From Kitagawia praeruptora (taxonomy: Eukaryota; Streptophyta; Magnoliopsida; Apiales; Apiaceae): a stretch of 64,000 nt of DNA. Within the stretch, counting starts at the first letter, position 1. Each line of letters starts with the position of its first letter. Below, one piece after another: positions 1-11,500 of this stretch. The notes under the pieces are model-generated. The model was not told the DNA's origin. It did not search any database and saw only the letters and a list, made by a program, of their open reading frames with translations. The stretch lies in NCBI GenBank assembly GCA_037693485.1, contig CM075346.1, forward strand, positions 131,347,001 through 131,411,000, in the 5' to 3' direction. A program made the translations under genes and the position numbers.

Positions 1-12
1 TATAGATCCATA

Positions 13-305
13 AAGGAAGCAGCACTTTTACTACGTTTTTGTTAAAATCTCGTATAACCCGGCCTTTTTATTTTCTGATTATTTTTTTCCAACACTAGAA
101 TGAGTATCTAATAGCATCTGTACGGTTGGATCATCGAAAAATTATTCAGTGAATTTGGATCGTGTCTCCTTAGGAAGTAGCACTTTTACTACGTTTTTGG
201 TAAAATCTCGTACAACCTGGCCTTTTTATTTTTTGATTATTTTTTCCCAACACTAAAATGAGTGTTTATTAACATCCGTACGGTTCGATCGTCGAAGAAA
301 TCATT
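13..305. repeat. two-copy direct repeat, ~158-bp period
   Basis: Two imperfect copies lie head to tail, one from about base 15 and one from about 173. Both contain the words AGCACTTTTACTACGTTTTT, GGCCTTTTTATTTT and CCAACACTA. They differ by scattered substitutions. No coding potential is apparent. The first copy may continue to the left of the window. Confidence 0.8.
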
Positions 306-713
306 CAAAAAAATCATTAAAGGATATGACCATGACCTCCCATCTCTATACATAAATTATTTTTTGCGTATGTATACATCTGTATACTATATCTGTACAT
401 CTGCATGTGTTGCGTATGAGAGGGTACAGAGGGGGAGACAGGGGTGTATTTTTGTGTTTATATGGGGAATAGTTATGTGCATAACCGGAAAAAGTAATTT
501 CTTTAAAGTTACGGATATGCCCATGGCGTTTATTTAATATAATTTAGTATACTAATGTTTACGAATTATATTAATGTTTACTTATTATAAATAACGTATA
601 TGAATTTTTAATATATTTTATTAATAATTGAAAAATATGGCGTTCAAATAATATATTTTATTAATGTTTATATAAAATGTTCTTTGTAGAGTGCAATATA
701 TACATATATATTA
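306..713. other. AT-rich intergenic DNA, nothing recognised
   Basis: The stretch is AT-rich and contains only a short ORF with no recognisable family. I see no RNA gene, transposon end or promoter that I could defend. Confidence 0.6.
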
Positions 714-1935
714 AGGTTAAAAACTCAAATGAGAACCTCTTATTTTGGTGATATATGAAATCTAATCTCATCCTTTCATTTTAATTTAATCTAACGGTCC
801 CGCTAGGGACACCCACACTAATAATCTACACCTTCACACACTAACCCCACCCCCTGATGATGTCATCATGATGTCATAAATATATATTTTTTTAATTTTT
901 ATTTTTGAAAAAAAATTTGGGAAAAAATTGATTTTTTACAAAATTTGGTGATTTTTGTTGAATTCTAGTATTTTTTACGAAATCTAGTATTTTTGTTGAA
1001 TTCTGGTGATTTTTTACGAAATCTGGTAAATTTTTTTATATCTAACAAAATGCGAAACCTATTCAAAAACTTTCAATTTATTCTCCTTACTATGAATATT
1101 ATTACATAATTTATATAAATTCTACCACACAAAATAATAAGATCATTATAATAGGTGGTCTGTATATTATACTACATCCATCAATAATTTATACCACAAT
1201 AAATTTATTAACCTTAGTGGTTCAATAATTTACCTTTGGGGTTCAACATTTCCATTTTTGGGTTTTCGAAATATTCGGAACGACGAATAAACCGTATGCG
1301 AACTTAGGGTACCCTAGACCCTAAACCCTAACTTATCCTGATTTTTAAACGCGTTAGCGTTTAAAAAACAGACCGTCGGATTCAATTTTTTAATTAAAAC
1401 TTTTAATTTTATTTGTATTCCCTCGTGGTTTCAATGGTTAACCTTTGGGGTTCAACAGTTCCATTTTGGCTTTAGAAATATTCGGAACAACGAATAAAAC
1501 GTATACGAACTTAGGATTTAGGGTTTAGAGTTGTTTACAACCCTAAATCCTAACTTATCCTGTTAGCGTTTAAAAATCAGGCTACCAGATTCAATTTTTT
1601 AATTAAAATTTTAAAATTTTATCTGTATTCCCTCGGGATTTCAATGGTTAACCTTTGGGGTTCAACGTTTCCATTTTGGGTTTTAGAAATATTCGGAACG
1701 ACGAATAAACCGTATATATTAATTAGGAGAAAAAAGGAAAAAAAAACATGCTATAAAAAATCAACAGATTTTATAAAAAAATCACCAGAATTCAAAAAAA
1801 ATCACCTATATAACATCAGCAAGACGCCAAAAAAAAAATTCCAATTTTTTTTAAAAGAAATTATATTTCTGACATCATCATGACGTGGATTCTCATAGTT
1901 TTTATAATAAGAGGGTTCTTAATGGAGAAAGACTC
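714..1935. mobile_element. possible Mutator-like non-autonomous DNA element
   Basis: Imperfect terminal inverted repeats face each other: GAGAACCTCTTATT near 732-745 on the left, and the reverse complement of AATAAGAGGGTTCTT near 1906-1920 on the right. The nine bases TATATATTA occur just outside both ends (705-713 and 1936-1944), which is the target-duplication length typical of Mutator-like elements. The interior has no transposase ORF. It carries a ~210-bp tandem repeat and ATGATGTCATCATGATGTCA-like palindromic DNA near 855-880. Because the flank is AT-rich, the nine-base match could be coincidental. Confidence 0.4.
1232..1712. repeat. tandem repeat, ~210-bp unit, about 2.3 copies
   Basis: The word ACCTTTGGGGTTCAAC begins units at 1232, 1441 and 1651, giving spacings of 209 and 210 bp. 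Each unit continues with a block containing GAAATATTCGGAAC and ACGAATAAA, then a run resembling plant telomere sequence (CCCTAAACCCTAAC near 1318-1332; a degenerate form near 1515-1555), and then TTTTTTAATTAAAA. The last unit is incomplete. A related block appears in the opposite orientation at about 29605-29735. Confidence 0.75.
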
Positions 1936-2001
1936 TATATATTAATAATTTAATACAAAAATTACGATAACGTAACCGATCATAAAATTTTTGAATATTA
2001 G

Positions 2002-2098
2002 TTGATGGCAGGATAACCTTTATAGCAAAAGAAAGCAAAAAATTATATTATTGATGGCAGGATAACCTTTATAGCAAAAGAAAGCAAAAAATTATATT
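2002..2098. repeat. 49-bp direct duplication
   Basis: The word GATGGCAGGATAACC starts at 2003 and again at 2052. The two 49-bp copies are almost identical, differing at the final base or two. The surrounding 1936-2604 is AT-rich and otherwise uninformative. A small hairpin (CCGCGTTTCACGCGG near 2170) resembles degraded Helitron-type termini, but no CTAG follows at the expected distance. Confidence 0.8.
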
Positions 2099-2604
2099 TC
2101 TTCACTGTAATATCTGTATAGCACTTTGCTACATCTCACCTTCTTTTAGAGTTTACTATGGAATTTAGCCGCGTTTCACGCGGTTAATAAATTTTTATTG
2201 TTAGGTACTTGAAATATATAAATTAATTTTTATTGTTTATGAAAGGAGAAAAATGTTCCTAAAGTTAATTTTAGGAAAATTTCTGAAGTTAATCTTTAAA
2301 ATTATGTGATTTTAATTATTTGTTACATTTTATTTATAAGAGCCCACATGGGCAGTAATGGTTGATTTTATTGGTTAATTTTAGGAAATTCTCCTCAATC
2401 TAACTTTAAAATTAATTGACATTTTAAAAATTTCCTGAAAAAGTGATTTAAATAGTTTGTATGAATTATTAGAGAATAATACTCTCATTATATATCAAAA
2501 AAAATTATAATATTAAAAATATCATAAATATGAAAAGTAGCAATTACAATATTAAATATAATTAAATAACATTTTGAAAGCCGACACCCCTCTCATAACA
2601 TACA

Positions 2605-4103
2605 TGTTAATAGTATTTTTGTTGTTCGTTCGCAGGGAAGGACTGAATGTAATATCAAGTTCAAGTATCTTATCTCTCACAATTTAGAAGTGTAGAAGAA
2701 TGTTTGGTTTGTTTACAAACTAAATTAAACTAATTATCAATCGAGAATAAAATATATGAGGAAAACAATCCAAGAACTGGGGTTCTTCACTTGGTTTCAA
2801 TGCACATTCAATATCTATGTGACATCTACGTTCTTACTCTGCTGAAAACAATTCTTCTAAGGTTATAATGTTCTCTTCCAAGATACAATATAGTGTCTAC
2901 AACTACACCTTAATTGTCACTTTCGTGATACAATCAAAGTACAACCATAAACTAATAAGCACCAAGAATTATAAGTCTCACAATTCGCATATTAATCTTC
3001 CAATCAAATACTTGAATTATGTTTGTTAAATCATGTACTAAAATTGCAACTCATCTTCCAAGTAATTACAATCCCTAAAATCCAATCAAAGGTTCATGAC
3101 GCCCCTAATTGTGTTTAGCCCTCAATAACAGATCAGCAAAGCAAAAAAATCACATATAATTAAACACACATGAATACCAAGGAATACTACCCAATCCCTA
3201 GATTAGAGAATTAGTTACACATAATTACTGAAGAAAACGTACAAAACAATAATATTGAATGAAAACATGATATTAAAAATATGGAGTTTAGAGATTACAC
3301 GTTTCGAAAATTGAATAAAGCTTGGATAGAACACCTTCAATCCTTGCTCCTTTCTCTTCTCTCCAATCTCAAAATAGTTCTGGATCTAAAGTATGAATAA
3401 TACTGAAAATATGTTATGAATCCCCTCTAAAATAATACCCTAGATGTGTTTATATAGGCACTCCAAGTCTTGCCCAACAAGAAAATAACCTAAATTACAA
3501 TTAGAATTAGAAGAAACTACTCAAAATTCAATCAGAACTCGAACAGGGGCAAAAGGGTAATTTCCAGCGATTCTGGCCGCACCTGGCGCACCCTGCGCGA
3601 AAATGGCGAAGTCTGCGCGGGCCCATTCTGCATAAAACCTTCCAAACTGGCGCAGTCTGCTCAGATTTGGCGCAGTCTGCCCAGCGACATTCTGATGGAT
3701 TTTTTATTTTGCTTCAAACTTCAATAAAATTCCCCAGGCTTCGCGTGGACAGCTTACGGGCCTCAAACGGACTTGTAGAACTCCAGATATGGCCAAAACA
3801 GTGTAGACTGCGCAACCATCCGAATTTTACACAATTTGCTCCTTTCTCCTCCGTTTTATCTTCCGAATCTTTTGCCACTTCCCATTCTTCATTCCATATC
3901 ATAAATCAACTCCAAAAATGACGGAGCTACACCCTTAATCTCAATTCTTCAACTAAAAATCGTTAAACTCCTTCCAACTTGGTAATTCTTTATTTCCTGC
4001 GACAAACTCATCAAAAACTAATTAAATCCACACGATTATTCACAAAAGCACCGTAAATGCGGGAATAAAATCCTATAAAGTATATATAAAATACACTCTA
4101 TCA
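2605..4103 (-). repeat. Athila 3' LTR
   Basis: This 1499-bp copy is a near match to 24289-25784, with about 22 substitutions and two small indels by my by-eye count. It contains the same TATA-like block (TATATAAACA on the minus strand, near 3450) and a GC-rich segment with repeated TGGCGCA/TGCGC words around 3560-3690. Short ORFs inside it are not conserved genes. Confidence 0.95.
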
Positions 4104-4118
4104 AATATCCCCACACTT
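4104..4118 (-). other. Athila polypurine tract
   Basis: On the minus strand the sequence directly before the 3' LTR reads AAGTGTGGGGATATT, which is the expected position for the plus-strand primer. Two near copies of the core lie upstream in element orientation, at about 4810-4824 and 5705-5719. Confidence 0.8.
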
Positions 4119-5834
4119 AGCACTTTGCGCGTCCTCGTGCAAACTAAAATAATAATTACACCAACTAATTAGTACCACTTCCGTAGGTGATCACGGTTGC
4201 ATTTGACATATGCAACAAGTCCTTTAAACCCCTAGGTAGCCCTATTGGACGAGTAAGGTCTCGTGAGGGTTTATAGTGAATATACCCACAAAATTCATCT
4301 AGCTCATGCAAAAGACCACACATCAACACAACACCACACACACAAAGTTCTCTCATGCCATATCAACTTAAGAATCAAAATGAATATGCAATGCCTTGGT
4401 GTCTAAAGTGCAAGTATCCACATAGCATACTCAAATCACATGAATAACATCATAGAATTCCATGTCAAGTGCAAAAATCATTGGTAAACATGCTAAGCAC
4501 ACAAGAGCACATCATCAAGACACAACCTGGGATCTCCTATGCAAAAGCAACAACTCACCGTTCACTCACAAAAGATATTCACTCCAAACAAGGGGGTAAG
4601 TGTATCACTCAACTCCAACAATATCATAGCATGCTTTACATGTGGTATCAATCTAACCCTCAACACAACATACACCATCAATGACAATCAAAAGGTCTTT
4701 TATTAGGGTTGTAACGTGGGCTAGGGACAAGGTATGTCAAGTAATGCCAAAGAAGGTTAAGTCAAAAGCTAGTACCCAACAATGATATTAAATCAATTCC
4801 CATACTTTCATCCCCACACTTGAACTTTTCTTTATATACAACTTGACTAGCCGAATCAAAGTAGGATCACAAAAGATAAGTATGCTTTCATATTTTTTTT
4901 TTTAAGAAAGCTAATAACAAGCAAGAACAATGATCCATTGATATTTTACAAATTTCGACTAACAAGCACACAACCCAACTCAATATTCCCCCAAAGTTAT
5001 GATCATCAATAACCCCCCTTCCTGCACACCTTATCACTCCCTTACGAACAATACTAGCCTTTGACAATTTGGGTTCAAGATAAATATAAGGCCAATACAA
5101 TAAAAAAAAATAATGGCAAGTAACGTGGTGTGTCACCAAAAGAATAAGATTAGCCTCAAAGGGTTAACTAATGATCATGTATAAATGGTTTGGTAATATG
5201 GGAAATAATAGGTTATCCTATTGCCTTTATCATGTTGTCATCAATTAATGTCATGCATCTCAAGAAAGACCTCAAACGTGCTAGCAATGCAAATAACAAG
5301 TGGACACTCAAGCAAAGAAAATAAGATGCAAAGATATGCATATAGGCTCAAAACTCACTTGGTGTGTAAAAGCACAATCAATCCCAAATAAAAGTCTCTC
5401 TAACGTACCTACTTGTACTCAAAGCATATAAACCAAATTATCTTGCACATATTCATGTCATTCTAGTCCCTTACCACATTCAATAAGTCTACCATCTTCA
5501 ACTTGCTAGTGTATGTGTGTGCACAAGAACATCACATATCACTTCTCAATCAAAAGCATCCATAAACACAAGATTTCTAACAGCATGCATGGGTGCATTT
5601 ACGCAATTAATCTTCGCATGGTTAGAATTATTTTTGGAATTTTCAAATTTTTTAATTTGTTTGGATTTTATTTTTTAGAATATAACTACAACACATGAGA
5701 ACACATCCCCACACTTAAATGGGTCAATGTCCTCAATGACACACTACTATAGAAAAGAATGAAAGAAATACTCACAATACATGGGTTGCCTCCTACGAAG
5801 CGCTTGTTTAACGTCATTAGCTCGACGCCAATTC
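4119..5834 (-). other. Athila 3' non-coding region
   Basis: About 1.7 kb separates the integrase stop from the 3' LTR. Many Athila elements have an env-like ORF here, but I find no long ORF on either strand. The region is AT-rich and holds two extra polypurine-tract-like words, so it may be the remnant of a lost third gene. This is an inference. Confidence 0.6.
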
Positions 5835-7933
5835 TCAACTGATGATAAGTTCTTGGAGATGAAGAATGCTCATTCCTCGCTCCACTGTTTCTCCAAGCAG
5901 GTATGGCTTAAGTCTCTGCCCGTTCACCTTGAATACATCTGACCCTTCTCTAGTAATCTCACAAACCCCATTAGGATAGACCTTCACAATCTCAAAAGAT
6001 CCGGACCATCGTGATCTGAGCTTTCCGGGGAATAAACGGAGTCTTGAATTAAACAATAGAACATGTTGCCCAGCCTCAAATTCCTTCTTCTGAATATGCT
6101 TGTCATGCCACAATTTGGTCTTTTCCTTGTAGATACTAGCATTTTCATAAGATTGGAGCCTAATCTCCTCAAGCTCTCCAAGTTGAAGTAAACGTTTCTC
6201 TCCCGCAGATTTTAGATTAAAATTCAAATCTCTTGTCGCCCAAAATGCCTTATGCTGAAGTTCCACCGGCAAATGACATGGCTTCCCAAAGATCAACCTA
6301 TATGGAGACATTCCAATAGGTATTTTAAACGCCGTCCTATATGCCCAAAGTGCATCATCAAGCTTTGTTGACCAATCCTTTCTTGACCCTGCCACTGTCT
6401 TCTCCAAAATTGACTTCATCTCACGATTCAAAATCTCAACTTGTCCACTTGTTTGCAGATGATAAGGAGTTACCACCTTTTGTGTCACACCATACTTTTT
6501 CAAGAGATCAGCCACCTGTTTATTGCAAAAGTGAGCACCTCCATCATTTATAATAGCTCTTGGCACTCCAAATCTAGTGAACACATGCTTCTTTAGGAAC
6601 TTCTTCACCACTCTAGCATCGTTAGTAGAAGATGCAATAGCTTCAACCCATTTCGAGACATAATCAACTCCCACCAAAATATACTGGTTCCCATAAGAAG
6701 ATGGAAATGGACCCATGAAGTCCATCCCCCACACATCGAAAATCTCCACCTCAAGAATAGATTGTAAAGGCATCTCATTCCTCCTCGAAATATTCCCAAC
6801 TCTTTGACATCTATCATATTTCGCCACAAAGTCTCTAGCATCTTGATGCATGGTTGGCCAATAGAATCTTGACTGCAAAACTTTCGCCACTGTCTTCATG
6901 CTACTGTTATGACCTCCACACTCTAGAGAATGACAATGCCTGAAAATATGAGGAACTTCATCATGAGGTACGCATCTACGAAACATTCCATCAGCACATT
7001 CCCTATAAAGTAGCGGTTCCTCCCAATAGTAGTGCTTCACATCATAAAAGAATTTCTTCTTTTGGTTATAAGAGAGATTATCCGGCACAACTCCTCCCAC
7101 AATGTAGTTCACAAAATCTGCATACCATGGTGTAGACAAGGACACACCTAGAAGCTGCTCTTCCGGAAATTTATCATTGATAGGTTTTTCACCTCCTACC
7201 TCTCCATCTCCTTGGTCCAACCTAGATAAATGATTAGCTACCAAGTTCTCGGACCCCTTCTTATCTCGAATCTCAAGATCAAATTCTTGGAGTAAGAGAA
7301 TCCAACGAACTAGACGAGGCTTGGCATCCTTCTTTGTCATCAAGAAATGAATCGCAGCATGATCCGAATAGACAATCACCTTAGACCCAACAAGATAGGA
7401 TCTGAATTTATCAAGTGCAAATACCACTGCAAGTAGCTCTTTCTCCATAGTGGAATAGTTGATTTGTGCATCATCAAGAGTCTTGCTTGCATAAGCTATC
7501 ACATGCATACGCTTATCCTTCTTTTGCCCAAGAACAACACCCACAGCATAGTCACTAGCATCACACATAAGCTCAAATGGCAAGCTCCAATCAGGAGATG
7601 TAACTATGGGTGCAGAAGTAAGTTCCTTCTTCAACCTGTTAAAAGCAACAAGACAACTTTCATCAAAGTCAAAGACACGATCCTTTTCGAGAAGATTACA
7701 TAGAGGCCGAGCTAACTTGGAGAAATCCTTGATGAACCGTCGATAAAAACCAGCATGACCAAGAAAGCTTCGAATTCCTTTCACAGATGAAGGTGGTGGC
7801 AATTTTTCAATAACTTCAATTTTTGTTCTATCGACCTCAATGCCTTTATTAGAGATTTTATGCCCAAGCACAATGCCCTCCTTCACCATAAAGTGACATT
7901 TCTCCCAATTAAGAACAATATTAGTTTCAGTAC
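5835..7933 (-). pseudogene. Athila pol, C-terminal part: end of RT, RNase H, integrase
   Basis: This is the part of the Athila polyprotein downstream of the nested insertion. The open frame runs into the Sirevirus LTR as far as 8015, but Athila homology begins at the target site with the RT connection region (VLNWEKCHFM, VLGHKIS). RNase H follows, with D in CDASDYAVG, E in MEKELLAV and D in VYSDHA. The integrase has its H-H pair (HCHSLECGGH) and a D, D(35)E core: D in WGMDFMG, D in IINDGG, E in SGQVEILN. In the zinc site the first cysteine of the usual C-X2-C is tyrosine (KYDRC; codon 6816-6818), so the HHCC finger is broken. The segment cannot be translated together with the upstream half. 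Confidence 0.9.
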
Positions 7934-7938
7934 ATCTC

Positions 7939-8434
7939 TGTTGCCCAGTAAATAACAATTGTAGAAGGGGGTTGAATACAATTGTATAAGATTTTCGACT
8001 AAAAACAAATAACACAAGTATGAATCAATAACAGCTTTATTAACTCTGATATAAAACTGTTACAAAACTCTCTTAAGAAATTCTTATGTTCTTAAGAGCT
8101 GCTAGGTTACAATATAACTCGTGTAAGCGATTACAAAATGTAAAACCTAAACTTGTTTATATAATGTACACAGTTGCACTATCAATTACAAGATATTCTA
8201 AATCAATTACATATATCTCTGAATGCATATCTTGTATGATAGCTGCCTTCCTACAAATTAGGAACCGACATATCAATCTTCCTTGATCTCTGGTCTGATG
8301 AGAATCTTCATCAAATACTGACCAGCTTCTAATCCTGATAGTCCAATACTGACGGTACATTCCTGATGACGTCAGCATCAGTATCTGATCAGTAATGCCC
8401 AGATCCTGATCATCTCTTGAATCAATATCTAACA
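7939..8434 (-). repeat. Sirevirus 3' LTR
   Basis: This copy is identical to the right LTR apart from a one-base indel in the TAAACT-TG-TTTATAT block and one T/G difference (CAGTATCTGATC versus CAGTATCGGATC). It carries a cluster of TCCTGAT and ATACTGA words, as discussed in the findings. Confidence 0.97.
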
Positions 8435-8446
8435 ATCTCCCCCTAA
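8435..8446 (-). other. Sirevirus polypurine tract
   Basis: On the minus strand TTAGGGGGAGAT directly abuts the 3' LTR and begins TGTTAGAT. The position and composition are as expected for a plus-strand primer. Confidence 0.9.
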
Positions 8447-8515
8447 TTTGTTCTTTATAAAACAAAGCACAAATTCCTTGATTCAAGATGTCAAAAACTC
8501 AAAACAAAATACCTT

Positions 8516-11500
8516 CTAAAAATCATCAGGAACAGTTTCAGAAATTCTTTGATAGAACAGATTCAGTCTCAAGAATTCAGATAACAATTCTTCTTCCTTG
8601 CTTTCAAGAATTTGAATCAGTTTCTTCTTCAGATTTTTGAGCTCTTCATCTTCCTCATTAATCTGATAAATAGCTGCCCTGATGTTCTTAATTGAGTTTC
8701 TCGGAAGATCTAAGTCACCTAGCAACACATAAGCAATTTCCTTTCTATCCGGATTTAGAGACAGTTGTTCCATGCCTAGATACACTTCTTTAACAGCTGT
8801 ACCTTTCTTCATTTCAACCTCTCTATCTCTTAAATTTAAGTACATGGGAATATAATTGCCATCATACCTTGTTCCTCCATCCATGAATCTCTGTCTAATC
8901 TTCCAGTAAATCATGACACACCAATTTTGATAAACTTCTCTTTCACGAACATTTATTCTTTTACTTCTGAGAAGATACAGAACATATTTCAGTTCTTTTG
9001 CAGATTTACACAACAATTCATGAATAGGAATCTTCTTCACACTTCCATCTTTCATGAAGTACACCAGCTTCTCTATTTTCTTTGCACCAGCATGGCAATC
9101 AGCAATGATAGCAACAGCTTCAAGTTTCCAAAGATGATCTACAGTTAACTCATCCCCAATCTTGTCAACTAGAGCATATTGATCAGTTTGTGCAATGAAA
9201 ATAACCAGTGCATGACTATATCCAATTCCTCCTCTTGTGCCAGGTTCCCATCCTTTCAAGCCAGATTGCATACTCACCCATTTTGGTGGATTTTCAGCAA
9301 TAAAGGTAGTAGACTCTGTTTTAACAATCAGAAATTCATTGATCAAAGAAGATTCTTTTATCAATCCAGCTGATATGAATACAACTGGTTTCCTATAATC
9401 AACCTTATCCACCTCCTTCTTCTTACTCTTCTTCTTCTCATTAGTTGGATAATCCTGCTGATGTTCAGGAATAGATCTATCTCTATCATACCATAACTTC
9501 CTGTCTGATCTATGAACATTTCTTAAATAATCTCTGGTTGTTATCTTTTCTGCTTTTGTGGCTTTAACACTGATTTCACTTTCTCTTTCAAATCTTCTGA
9601 AGTTTTCTTGTTCATACTTCAATGTATCTTCAAAAACTTCCACATTGTGAAATTCAACCACAACCTTAATAATCATAATCTTAAGTTCTTTTAAGATTTC
9701 AGAATCAGAAACAACGACTGACTTCTCATTAAATGCAGTAGATTGAGCAGCTACCTTACTCTTTCTTTTCAAAGGTAATATCTCCTCTACAATTTCTTCA
9801 GGAGCATTGAATCTGTTGTCTGGAGTTGATGCAAGAGATAATGGAGTTTTCTTCTTTTCACTTTCAGAAACATCTTTCAGTTTGATTCCACTAGATCTTG
9901 TTTGCCTTGAACTAGTTTGAGCAGATGATCTTCCCCTATTTCTGTATCTTCCTCCTCTGCCTCTTCCTCTTCTTGCAGCAAGAGTTTTATTCTGTTTTGC
10001 AAGCTCTCCAAGGATCCTGTTCTGTTCTCCTAAGAATTCATCAGTAGTCATGTTTGGATTTTCTTCAGTAGATAAGACAAGTGCTTTCTCAGCATGATAC
10101 TGTTGAACTCTTTTGTCTTTATGAAATAATTTAAGAACACGACCATCCCCAGTGTCAAGTTCATGAAACAGATTAGCAGCATCTTCATCCTGTTCCACAT
10201 ACACATCATCTTCAGGAATGGTTAACAGAGTTTGACCAGTTGTCACTGTCTTCTTTCCAGATTCAGAAACATGAGTTGACTGCTTAGTTTGAGTATTCGT
10301 TTTCTTTATCAGTAAAGCAGCATCAGAGGTTTCAATTTTCTGATGTGACTCAGTACCACCATCATTTCCAGAATTATCATCCTTTTGTACAACTGGATCA
10401 GGTGAACATTTTGTTTTGACTATCTTCTCCCCCTTTTTGACATCAGTATCGTCCTGAATAAAGAACGACAATATAAGCTTGAGGGTTTCATCGATAGTAT
10501 TAACTTTAGATTCCAAGACATTCATTCTAGAATCCAATCTCCTGTCAAGAGCTTTAATATCATCTGCAAGAAGGCGTGCTTGAGAAGCAGTAGCAGATAT
10601 GGAAACAGATGTTTGAATACCCGCTTGAAATTTTTCTGTTGCAGCCTTCATAGAATCAATCTCACTCCTCAATCCCTTTGCCAGAAGAGCATTGGTTTTG
10701 AGAAGAGCCTTAAGTTCAGGTGTCGGCATCCGCGTAGCAATATGACCAGAATGAAACAGAGCAGTTTGAAAATTCATCTCAGCAGTAGGTTTATTCCATT
10801 CTGTATCCCATTCATGTCCCCTTGCAGCTCGAGTATCAGAAGGAAGAAGTGAACTATACTCCCCTCTGAATTCTTCTTGAGTCATTGACTGCATGTATCT
10901 ACTTGAAGACCCATAAGTAGATTTGAGACTTGCTTTTATAGCCGCCTGCATTTGCCTTGTTTCAAGATCAGCATGATCATCATCATCATCATCTGAGCCA
11001 CCACCAGCCTCAGGAAGATTATGTTCAACATCATCATCAGGAAGCATAATACCTTTCAGTTTCAAAACACCAGTAGATACAGCTGGTGAATCCTGATGAC
11101 CTGCAGACAAATTAGTAACATGTCCTAAATCTCTCTTTTCTTTTAAAGTGATCTCATCACTTCTCACAATGTTACCTAAGTTGCTTTCAATAGCAACTTC
11201 TACCTCACTAGAAGTTAATAACTTCTCACTCTTTTCTACCTCTCCTTTTGCCAGTTCAGGAGACTGCCTCTCATCACTCTTCTTTTTCTCTAAATGTTCA
11301 CTCTCAATCTCACAAGAAAGGTTCTGGCTCATTAATTGTGAAGAAATAAGAGGTGGCTGAGAAGAGTTGTCTGAAGTCATACAAATAGAGGTATCCCTGT
11401 TATCAGGTCTATCTGTAATCATACTATCAGTAGTAAATGAAGTAGATAAAGAGATGTTACCTGATGAAGTAGTTAACGAATCCATTGGCCGTGCTGAAAT

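Noticed and set aside
1308..1332. CCCTAAA-type telomere sequence
   Set aside because: Only one or two units within a dispersed repeat; it does not indicate a chromosome end.
3667..3921. 84-codon ORF in the Athila LTR, repeated at 25347-25601
   Set aside because: It occurs twice only because the LTR is duplicated; no known family, and it crosses the GC-rich promoter-proximal part.
8157..8486. 109-codon minus ORF in the Sirevirus LTR and its twin at 20745-21023
   Set aside because: These are LTR sequences, with no Met-proximal context or homology; the similarity is due to the LTR pair.
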